DNA of 12,826 nucleotides, taken from assembly GCA_025464795.1 (NCBI GenBank), contig JAODNB010000326.1, positions 1 to 12,826 on the forward strand, in the 5' to 3' direction. The translations under genes and the position numbers were made by a program. Shown piece by piece: positions 6,689-12,441 of the stretch. This DNA comes from Frankiales bacterium (GTDB taxonomy: Bacteria; Actinomycetota; Actinomycetes; Mycobacteriales; SCTD01). The notes beneath the pieces are model-generated. The model worked only from the letters and a program-made list of their open reading frames with translations, had not been told where the DNA came from and made no database searches. The first letter of the stretch is position 1; each line of letters begins with the position of its first letter.

Positions 6689-7429
6689 ATGAACCGCTCA
6701 GCTGTTGCAGGGACCGTTGCCGTCGGCCTCATCGCCGGGGCCTTCCTCCTCAGCGGGGGCCGGGGGGCATCACCAGCACGGGCGGTCGACGAGCCCGCCG
6801 CGGACAGCGGCGTGGTCGTCGACGGGACGGGGAAGGTGACAGGCACCCCGGACGTCCTGCGCGCGACCCTGGGGGTCTCCCTCCGCCGCGACAACGTGGG
6901 CACCGCCCTCCAGGACGCGAACTCCCTGCAGGAGAAGGTCCGGAAGGCGCTGAAGGGGGACGGGGTCGCTGCCGAGGACCTGCAGACCTCCGACGTCAGC
7001 ATCTCCCCGTCGTACGACAACAGGGGCAAGCGGAACGGGTACAGCGTGAGCGAGACCCTCACGGTCAAGCTGCGCAACCTCAAGAAGGCGGGCCAGGCGA
7101 TCACCGATGCCGTCAGCGCCGGCGGTGACGCAGCCGTGCTCAACGGGGTGAGCTTCGCCCTCGAGGACAACGCCGCCCTGCTGCAGAAGGCCCGTGATGC
7201 CGCCTATGCCGAGGCGAAGGCGAAGGCTGAGAGGTACGCAGAGCTGTCCGGCCGAGGACTCGGGAAGGTGCTGCTCGTCGCTGAGACGACGTCTCCGCCG
7301 GTGCAGCCGGTGTCCGACGGCTTCGCCTCAGGGGCGGCGGCCTTCGACAAGGCCGCGAGCCCGGTCCCCATCGACGCCGGCACCTCGCAGGTCAGCGTGT
7401 CGGTGACGGTTCGCTGGGCCCTGCAGTAG
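6689..7429 (+). CDS. SIMPL-domain (DUF541) exported protein
   Basis: A 246-residue protein. GTG 6677 is in frame, but ATG 6689 is preferred: GGAGG at 6679-6683 sits 5 bases before it and overlaps the GTG. The N-terminus is a signal sequence (MNRSAVAGTVAVGLIAGAFL) with a possible cleavage site after Ala30-Arg-Ala32. The rest is one SIMPL/DUF541 domain. It begins with VDGTGKVTGTPDVLRATLGV, has the middle QTSDVSISPSYD and the SVSETLTVKLRNL strand, a Lys/Ala-rich helix (KARDAAYAEAKAKAERYAE), and the terminal SQVSVSVTVRWAL strand. SIMPL proteins in Gram-negative relatives form periplasmic ring or channel-like assemblies and have been tied to oxidative stress tolerance. The role in actinobacteria is unknown. 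The protein should be secreted or membrane-tethered. Confidence 0.88.
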   Translation: MNRSAVAGTVAVGLIAGAFLLSGGRGASPARAVDEPAADSGVVVDGTGKVTGTPDVLRATLGVSLRRDNVGTALQDANSLQEKVRKALKGDGVAAEDLQTSDVSISPSYDNRGKRNGYSVSETLTVKLRNLKKAGQAITDAVSAGGDAAVLNGVSFALEDNAALLQKARDAAYAEAKAKAERYAELSGRGLGKVLLVAETTSPPVQPVSDGFASGAAAFDKAASPVPIDAGTSQVSVSVTVRWALQ

Positions 7430-7438
7430 CCGTCGGCC

Positions 7439-7444
7439 TACGGT
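7439..7444 (+). promoter_or_regulatory. -10 box for a leaderless SRPBCC mRNA
   Basis: TACGGT lies 6 bases before ATG 7451, the spacing expected if transcription starts at the A of ATG. A GGTGAGG ribosome-like string (7442-7448) is present but only 2 bases from ATG, too close to work well. The upstream stop codon is at 7429, so read-through from the SIMPL gene is also possible. Confidence 0.35.
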
Positions 7445-7450
7445 GAGGTC

Positions 7451-7900
7451 ATGAAGCTCGCGCACCGGGTCCGGACCTCCGCCTCCCCGACGCAGGTCTG
7501 GGCGATGCTGGGCACCCCCCGCAACTGGCCGCAGTTCGACGTCTTCCTCGCCAGCGTCCGGGGTACGACATCCGCCGCTGCTGTCGGGCAGCACCTCGTG
7601 GGGGTCACCCGGTGGGTCAAGCTCGGCATCCCGCTCGACGTCCTCGAGGTCGATCCGGAGAAGCGGCTCGTGATGCGGGTGCGCACGGCGCCCGGCATCA
7701 CCGAGGAGCTCACGTTCGTCCTCACCCCGACGACCCGCGGCGGCACCGACATCGCGGTGTCGATCGTGGTCGACGGCCTGTTCGCGCGGGCCGCGGCGCC
7801 GGTGCTGTGGGCTGCAGGTGGCCTCACCACGCGGGTGCTGGCCCACCGCACCCACCGGCTCGCCCGCCAGACCCGCAGGGCGGCGAAGACGGTCGCGTGA
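7451..7900 (+). CDS. SRPBCC / polyketide cyclase-like ligand-binding protein
   Basis: A 149-residue cytoplasmic protein with the START/SRPBCC layout. The opening strand MKLAHRVRTSASPTQVWAML leads into the first helix, which has the usual VW pair. GTPRNWPQFD follows, where a family Trp-Pro is typical, then the long sheet with VTRWVKLGIPLDVLEVDPE and the late long helix LTTRVLAHRTHRLARQTRR, rich in basic residues. Such domains bind hydrophobic ligands; no catalytic residue can be named. The last helix is unusually basic and could touch membrane lipids. It is followed 7 bases later by the CDP-alcohol phosphatidyltransferase gene, so the two are probably co-translated. The place next to a membrane-lipid enzyme suggests a lipid-related role, as inference only. 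Confidence 0.8.
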   Translation: MKLAHRVRTSASPTQVWAMLGTPRNWPQFDVFLASVRGTTSAAAVGQHLVGVTRWVKLGIPLDVLEVDPEKRLVMRVRTAPGITEELTFVLTPTTRGGTDIAVSIVVDGLFARAAAPVLWAAGGLTTRVLAHRTHRLARQTRRAAKTVA

Positions 7901-7907
7901 CCGTCGC

Positions 7908-8486
7908 GTGACCCGTGAGGCCTGGTACGACGGCTGGCAGGACCTGCACGGGGTCGCTCCCAGCCCGCTGGTGCGGCGCTGGCTGGCTCTGGTGCTCCTC
8001 GTCGGGGAGCCACTCGCACGCACCGGGGTCCATCCGGACCTCCTCACGGCAGCCGCGCTCGCCGGCGCTGCGGCTGCTCTCGCCGTGCCGGCGTGGGCGG
8101 CCGTGCTCCTCGTCCTGCTCAGCGCCTACCTCGACGGGCTCGACGGCTGCGTGGCGGTCCTGCAGGGCCGGACGACCCGCCGGGGGCACCTGCTGGACAG
8201 CACCGCTGACCGCTGCAGCGAAGCCCTGTTCGTGCTGGTGATGGTGGGCGCAGGTGGCAACCTCAAGGTGGGGTACGGCTGCCTGCTCGCTGTCCTGCTG
8301 CTCGAGTACGTCCGCGCACGAGCCGGGGAGGTGCTCGTCATCACGGTGGCCGAGCGCCCGACCCGGGTGCTCGTCACCGCTTTCGCCGTCGCGCTCGGTC
8401 AGGGCCTGATCGGCTTGTGGGCTCTGCTGGGGCTCACCGTGGTGGGGCTCGGTCAGCTGGCGGTGGCGGCCCGTCGCGTGACGTGA
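7908..8486 (+). CDS. CDP-alcohol phosphatidyltransferase family membrane protein, atypical motif
   Basis: A 192-residue protein from GTG 7908, the first plausible start after the SRPBCC stop at 7900. Hydrophobic stretches lie at about 25-36, 44-60, 62-74, 105-115, 122-134 and 155-185. The family motif D-x2-DG-x2-AR-x8-G-x3-D-x3-D is met at Asp76, Asp79-Gly80, Ala83, Gly93, Asp97 and Asp101, with exact spacing. These aspartates bind metal and the CDP-alcohol. The Arg normally after Ala83 is Val84. The enzyme class swaps CMP for an alcohol to make phospholipids such as phosphatidylinositol or phosphatidylglycerol phosphate; the acceptor here is not known. No ribosome site is clear, so it probably depends on coupling to the SRPBCC gene. 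Confidence 0.85.
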   Translation: MTREAWYDGWQDLHGVAPSPLVRRWLALVLLVGEPLARTGVHPDLLTAAALAGAAAALAVPAWAAVLLVLLSAYLDGLDGCVAVLQGRTTRRGHLLDSTADRCSEALFVLVMVGAGGNLKVGYGCLLAVLLLEYVRARAGEVLVITVAERPTRVLVTAFAVALGQGLIGLWALLGLTVVGLGQLAVAARRVT

Positions 8487-8520
8487 TCGTGCCCTGACCG
8501 TGACCGAGCACCGCTGGGTA

Positions 8521-8543
8521 CTGTCGGCGGCGCGGCCTAGTTT
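8521..8543 (+). promoter_or_regulatory. Second RecA-NDp (PafBC-type) promoter, before the small Cys/His gene
   Basis: CTGTCGGCG (8521-8529), 8 bases, then TAGTTT (8538-8543), then 6 bases and GTG 8550. This again matches TTGTCRGTG-N8-TANNNT at 7 of 9 upstream positions plus all fixed -10 positions and spacing. It starts with the same CTGTCGG as the element at 2148-2170. No LexA box is seen here. Confidence 0.5.
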
Positions 8544-8549
8544 CGGTCT

Positions 8550-8822
8550 GTGGGAGCCAACTGGCAGTCTCCGATCGATCGCCTCGTCGGCGTGGGGCTG
8601 TCCAAGCCGACCCCGTCCGAGGTGGACCTCCGGGTCATCACCGACGGCCACCTGCACAGCGAGTGCGACGCGATCTGCCCGCGGTGCCTGACCTGGATCG
8701 AGGAACGGGACTACGTCCGGCAGACGGCCTTCGGCGTGCTGCAGCACGAGGTCTGCCCGCAGCGCTCAGGCGGGCCCGATGAGGTCGCTGACGATCTTGG
8801 CCGACAGCGCCACGAGGGGTAG
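8550..8822 (+). CDS. Small Cys/His-rich protein, possibly zinc-binding, unknown function
   Basis: Ninety residues from GTG 8550, read as leaderless because transcription from the -10 box at 8538-8543 would begin there. A cluster of potential metal ligands stands out: His34, His36, Cys39, Cys43 and Cys46 (HLHSECDAICPRC), then His66 and Cys69 (LQHEVCP). Between them is an acidic/aromatic stretch (LTWIEERDYV). No known family is recognised. The last 57 bases (8766-8822) overlap the 3' end of the convergent carotenoid desaturase gene, and the last 15 or so residues look less protein-like. Support for reality is the promoter match, the spaced cysteines and the absence of another gene here. It is not a terminal piece of its neighbour, whose stop lies at 8486. 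Confidence 0.65.
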   Translation: MGANWQSPIDRLVGVGLSKPTPSEVDLRVITDGHLHSECDAICPRCLTWIEERDYVRQTAFGVLQHEVCPQRSGGPDEVADDLGRQRHEG

Positions 8823-10226
8823 GCCCCCTCCGGGGTGCGAGGACCCGCCGACCAGGAACAGCCCGGGCACGGGGGAGCGGTTGGCGGGGCGCAGGAAGGC
8901 CGCCGTCGTGCCGTTGCTCGACGAGCCGTAGATCGCGCCGCCCACCGCGCCGGTCTGATCCTCGAGCTCCGCCGGGGTGATCACCTCTCGCCAGCGGACG
9001 CGGTCCGCGACGGGCATCCCGCGCTCACCCAGCAGCTCGACGACCCGGTCTGCGTACGAGTCGGCGAGGCCGGGTGTGCGCCAGTCGATCGCGCCCCTCC
9101 CGCTTCCGTGTCGTGGGGCGTTGACGAGGACGAACCACGCCTCGGAGCCGACGGGAGCCTGCCCGGGTGGCACGCAGACGTAAAGGGCCGGGTCCTCCAC
9201 CGGGTGAGCGTGCTCCCCGAAGACCGCGTCGAACTCCGCGTCGTAGTCCTGCGGGAACAGCACGGTGTGGTGCGCGGCACCGGTCGTCCCCTCCACCGCG
9301 AGCAGCAGGACGAAGCCCGACAGCGATGGGACGGCCCTGGCGAGCCGGCGCTCTGCAGAGGGGCAGGTGACCAGGTCCCGGTAGACGTGGGTCGCGTCGG
9401 CGTTGGCGACGACGACGTCGGCGGGGAGCTCCTCACCGTCCTCCAGGCGCACGCCGCGGACGGCAGGATCGGCGACGATCGTGGTGACCCGGGTGCTGGT
9501 GCGCACGGTGACGCCGAGCGCCAGCACGCGGTCGAGGAGGGCGTCGGCGAGGCGCCGCAGACCGCCCTCGACGTACCAGCCGCCGAAGGCGTGCTCGACC
9601 CACGGGATGGCTGCCAGCGCGGCTGGCGCACGCCGGGGGTCGGAACCGTTGTAGGTGGCGTAGCGGTCCAGCAGCATGCGCAGTCGAGGGTCGCCCAGGT
9701 GCCGGCGGCCGAGGTGTCGCAGCGAACGGCCGGGGGCCAGGGTCGCGACGTCCCCCGGGTGCTTCAGCGTCAGGGCGGCGAGAGTGCGGGAGCCGTGCAG
9801 CGCCGACTCGAGAAAGGGCGCCCGGCTCGCCCTCCAGATCCGGTGCGCGCGCTCGAGGAGCTCGAACCAGTCGTCCCCTGCTCCTGGCGAGAGCTGTTCG
9901 AGCCGCCGGTGGAGCTGGGGCCCGTCACTGGTCATGTCGAGGGTGGACCCGTCGGCGAACCGGTAGTGGGTCACCGGGTCGAGCCTGCGCAGCACCAGGT
10001 CCGCCGGCCACCCACCCGTCTCGCGGAAGAAGTCCTCGAACACGCCGGGAAGGGTGAGCAGCGACGGGCCGGTGTCGAACCGGAAGCCGTCGCGCTCTCG
10101 CACCCCCAGCTTCCCGCCGACGGTCTCCGCCGCTTCCACGACCGTGACCGCGTGACCGAGGTGCGCGAGCCTCGCGGCGGCTGCGAGTCCTCCGACGCCG
10201 GCACCGATGACGACCACACGGCTCAC
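8766..10226 (-). CDS. Carotenoid desaturase-like FAD oxidoreductase (CrtI/CrtD family)
   Basis: A 486-residue flavoenzyme. VVVIGAGVGGLAAAARLA (4-21) is the Rossmann FAD site with Glu31 ending the second strand. EAAETVGGKLG follows. FDTGPSLLTLPGVFEDFF resembles the CrtD-type (C-3',4'-desaturase) branch more than plain CrtI. The C-terminal GLFLVGGSSHPGGGLPL is the bacterial phytoene dehydrogenase signature. It probably adds double bonds to an acyclic carotenoid at the membrane. The frame is open far upstream, but GTG 10226 gives the Rossmann start and overlaps the glycosyltransferase stop by 4 bases (GTGA), showing coupled translation. It is the last gene of the operon, and its end overlaps the convergent small gene by 57 bases. 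Exact reaction is inferred. Confidence 0.9.
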   Translation of the reverse strand: MSRVVVIGAGVGGLAAAARLAHLGHAVTVVEAAETVGGKLGVRERDGFRFDTGPSLLTLPGVFEDFFRETGGWPADLVLRRLDPVTHYRFADGSTLDMTSDGPQLHRRLEQLSPGAGDDWFELLERAHRIWRASRAPFLESALHGSRTLAALTLKHPGDVATLAPGRSLRHLGRRHLGDPRLRMLLDRYATYNGSDPRRAPAALAAIPWVEHAFGGWYVEGGLRRLADALLDRVLALGVTVRTSTRVTTIVADPAVRGVRLEDGEELPADVVVANADATHVYRDLVTCPSAERRLARAVPSLSGFVLLLAVEGTTGAAHHTVLFPQDYDAEFDAVFGEHAHPVEDPALYVCVPPGQAPVGSEAWFVLVNAPRHGSGRGAIDWRTPGLADSYADRVVELLGERGMPVADRVRWREVITPAELEDQTGAVGGAIYGSSSNGTTAAFLRPANRSPVPGLFLVGGSSHPGGGLPLVALSAKIVSDLIGPA

Positions 10227-11239
10227 ACCGACCGTCCCTTCCACACCCGAGTCCGTGCTGCCTTGGAGTGGACGTGCAGCAGTGCGAGGGCCAGTACGCC
10301 GACCGGGTGCGTGAGGCTGTCGACAGAGCGTCCACCGGTGCGTCGGGCTGCGATGACGCGACCGAGAACGCCTGCAGCGCAAGCGATCCGCGCAGACCTG
10401 CTTCGACCGAACCACGGCAGCACGTACAGCGTCACCAGAGCAGCGGACACCCCGAGCGGCACGGTGTGCAGGGACTTGTCGTAGCCCGCGACGAGCTGGC
10501 CGAGGTCGTCGTACATGCGGGTGGTCGCAAGGTGGGTGCCGTCGACGACGCCTCCCCGTCCGTGCACCGCCTTGATGGCCTTGAGGAGCGCTACGTCCTC
10601 GACCACCTGGTCCCGAACCGCTGCGTGGCCGCCCGCCCGGTCGTAGGTCGACCGACGGACAGCCAGCAGCTGCCCGTTCGCGGCGGACAGCGACGGTCGG
10701 CCAGACCGCTCGGCGAGCCGGAGCGGCAGGAAGGTGAGCCACGACCACTGCAGGAGCGGCTGGACCAGGCGAGTGGCCCCTGGCGCCTCCTGACGGGGGT
10801 AGGGGCTCACCAGGTCGAGGTCGTGCTCGAGCAGGGTGGCCACGGTGCGGGCGATCGCGTCTGGAGCCAGTACGACGTCGGCATCGACGAAGACGAGCAC
10901 CTCGCTCGCGGGGTCGGCAGCGTCCGCGAGCTGCTGGCACGCGTGCGGCTTCCCGAGCCAGCCGTGGGGGAGGGGCGCGCCCTCGAGGGGTTCGACGCCG
11001 AGTGAGCGGACGAGCTCCGCCGTGCCGTCGGTGGACCCGTCGTCGAGCACGAGGAGCTCGACCCCCGGTTGCTGCAGCAGGGCCCGCAGGCACGGCTCGA
11101 GCCGGGCTGCCTCGTCGCGCACGGGCAGCAGCACGCTGGTGCGGACCGGAAGCGCACCCCCGCTGGGTCGGCGCAGCAGCTGGGCGTTGACGGCTGTGTG
11201 CACCGTCAGCAGCGACACCAGCCAGGCCAGGGCGCTCAC
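10223..11239 (-). CDS. Family 2 glycosyltransferase of the carotenoid operon (CruG/CrtQ-like)
   Basis: A 338-residue protein. GTG 11239 is chosen because it overlaps the hydratase stop by 4 bases (GTGA). It also gives a clean start with one hydrophobic helix (about 2-22). The GT-A catalytic parts are in order: LLPVRDE (37-43), LDDGSTDGT (65-73), GWLGK (93-97), the metal-binding VDADV (Asp119, Asp121), SAANGQ (185-190) and VED (213-215) holding the likely base. Hydrophobic stretches at about 263-276 and near the end suggest membrane contact. Between a CruF-type hydratase and a desaturase it most likely attaches a sugar to a hydroxylated carotenoid, as CruG does for cyanobacterial myxol. The sugar cannot be told from sequence. 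Confidence 0.88.
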   Translation of the reverse strand: MSALAWLVSLLTVHTAVNAQLLRRPSGGALPVRTSVLLPVRDEAARLEPCLRALLQQPGVELLVLDDGSTDGTAELVRSLGVEPLEGAPLPHGWLGKPHACQQLADAADPASEVLVFVDADVVLAPDAIARTVATLLEHDLDLVSPYPRQEAPGATRLVQPLLQWSWLTFLPLRLAERSGRPSLSAANGQLLAVRRSTYDRAGGHAAVRDQVVEDVALLKAIKAVHGRGGVVDGTHLATTRMYDDLGQLVAGYDKSLHTVPLGVSAALVTLYVLPWFGRSRSARIACAAGVLGRVIAARRTGGRSVDSLTHPVGVLALALLHVHSKAARTRVWKGRSV

Positions 11240-11973
11240 GTCCGGGCTGCTGCCCGGGCTGAATAGGGAAGCGCCACCAGCCCCATCCCCACGCCGCCGA
11301 CCAGTGCCACCCCCGGCCGGTCGAAGAAGGCGAGGTTCGCGAGCACGGAGGAGCCGTAGGTCCACAGGAACAGGCCCCCCGGGACCCGATCGTTCGCGAC
11401 CGGGACCCGCGTCAGCAGCGCCATCATGAGGAACGCGATCACCAGCCAGCCGACGGTGTTGGTCAGCGGGATCCCGTTGAGGCCGGGGTGCGGGTCCGCC
11501 CAGCGCCAGTAGCCCGCGTCGACCATCTGGGGGTCCAGGAACAGGTCCCAGCCGGTCAGCGCGACGGCGCTGAGAGCCGCCCCTGCCAGGCCGGGTGCGA
11601 GGTGCTGGCCGACGACCAGGCAGGGGTACCCGAGCATCGCCCAGGCCAAGGGCACGACGACCGGTACGCCGAAGAGCTCCGGACCCAAGGAGGACCCGTA
11701 GGAGTAGTGCCCGAAGGGGAACCCGGTGGCCACCCCGACGGCCTCGGCCACGAGCCCGAGCCCGGCCATCACCCCGAACGTCCGGCCGGTCCAGGCAAGA
11801 CCCCTGCTGGTCGCCGCGTGGGTGGCGGAGGCGGTGAAGAAGACCAGGACCGTGAGGACCGCGAGCCGGTCCCGGTCCGCGCCGCCGACCAGGGGGTAGG
11901 CGACCTGCAGGAGCACCGCGGTGACGGCCAGGGCGACGGGCGCACGGGAAGTGCGCTCAATCGCGATCAGCAT
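11236..11973 (-). CDS. cruF: CruF-type carotenoid 1,2-hydratase (DUF422 membrane protein)
   Basis: A 245-residue protein with six to eight hydrophobic segments. Family marks: LVAEAVGVATGFPFGHYSY (74-92) with Glu77, LGPELFGVPVVVPLAW (96-111), GWDLFLDPQM (141-150), GYWRW (154-158) and GIPLTNTVGW (167-176). CruF proteins add water to the terminal C-1,2 double bond of lycopene-type carotenoids, giving a tertiary alcohol that can be carried further by a glycosyltransferase. Archaeal relatives act on C50 carotenoids. ATG 11973 is preceded by TAGCCT at 7 bases and no good ribosome site, so it may have a leaderless transcript of its own, besides read-through from the gene 21 bases upstream. The stop overlaps the glycosyltransferase start. 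Confidence 0.88.
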   Translation of the reverse strand: MLIAIERTSRAPVALAVTAVLLQVAYPLVGGADRDRLAVLTVLVFFTASATHAATSRGLAWTGRTFGVMAGLGLVAEAVGVATGFPFGHYSYGSSLGPELFGVPVVVPLAWAMLGYPCLVVGQHLAPGLAGAALSAVALTGWDLFLDPQMVDAGYWRWADPHPGLNGIPLTNTVGWLVIAFLMMALLTRVPVANDRVPGGLFLWTYGSSVLANLAFFDRPGVALVGGVGMGLVALPYSARAAART

Positions 11974-11980
11974 GCGCCGA

Positions 11981-11986
11981 AGGCTA
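11981..11986 (-). promoter_or_regulatory. Possible -10 box for a leaderless cruF transcript
   Basis: On the minus strand TAGCCT is followed by 7 bases and ATG 11973. The same hexamer and spacing occur before metF at 5735-5740. It would make an internal promoter in the carotenoid operon. Confidence 0.3.
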
Positions 11987-11994
11987 GTGCCGGG

Positions 11995-12441
11995 TCATAC
12001 CTGCCGTAGCACCCCGCGCAGGCGCGAGACCGCGACCGCGAGGGCCTTGCGCGCCGCGTCGCCGTGCTCCTCGAACCAGCCGGGAACCTCCTCGACGAGG
12101 TCGTCGTACGCCTCTCCGAGCTCCTCGCCAGTGAGCGCCTTGCCGGCAACCGGGTCGTCGTACAGCAGGTGCCAGAGCTCCGAGACCTCCGCTGCGTCGG
12201 GCAGCGGGGTGCCGCGCGACAGCCACCCGCCCAGGTCGAGGTCGATCTCGTCGGGCAGGTCGTCGTGGAGCTGCAGCCTGTGCTCCTGGGCGTGGTGCTC
12301 CAGCGCTGCCCGGCTGCCGAACAGCAGAACCTTGCCGTTCTGGGCGAGCAGGACGTCGGTCTCGCTCTCGTCGTCGACGAGCCAGCCCGCGTGGTGACGG
12401 GTGCCGCCGTCGATCAGCAGGACCTCGTAGAGCTCAGCCAC
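11995..12441 (-). CDS. Acidic protein of unknown function in the carotenoid operon
   Basis: A 148-residue protein from GTG 12441, which overlaps the upstream oxidoreductase stop by 8 bases; the open frame further upstream is antisense-like arginine-rich noise. It starts AELYEVLLIDGG and has a beta-rich first part (HHAGWLVDDES, VLLAQNGKVLLFGSR). A middle with DLPDEIDLDLGGWLSRG follows, then a helical acidic part (EVSELWHLLYDD, GEELGEAYDDLVEEVP) that ends in a basic helix (VSRLRGVLRQV). There is no signal peptide, helix through the membrane, or catalytic motif, so it is cytoplasmic. I do not recognise the family. The coupled position hints at a role in carotenoid formation or its control, but it could be a passenger gene. 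Confidence 0.8.
   Translation of the reverse strand: MAELYEVLLIDGGTRHHAGWLVDDESETDVLLAQNGKVLLFGSRAALEHHAQEHRLQLHDDLPDEIDLDLGGWLSRGTPLPDAAEVSELWHLLYDDPVAGKALTGEELGEAYDDLVEEVPGWFEEHGDAARKALAVAVSRLRGVLRQV

Noticed and set aside
8500..8691. Plus-strand frame of 63 residues before the small Cys/His gene
   Set aside because: Serine/arginine-rich composition and no motif; it covers the promoter and overlaps the better supported frame at 8550.
8835..10484. Plus-strand open frame of 549 residues
   Set aside because: Antisense to the carotenoid desaturase and glycosyltransferase; no domain or motif, and no promoter or ribosome site.
10227..11093. N-terminal extension of the carotenoid desaturase to 775 residues
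   Set aside because: The extension overlaps the glycosyltransferase in another frame; the Rossmann motif expected near the N-terminus starts just after GTG 10226.
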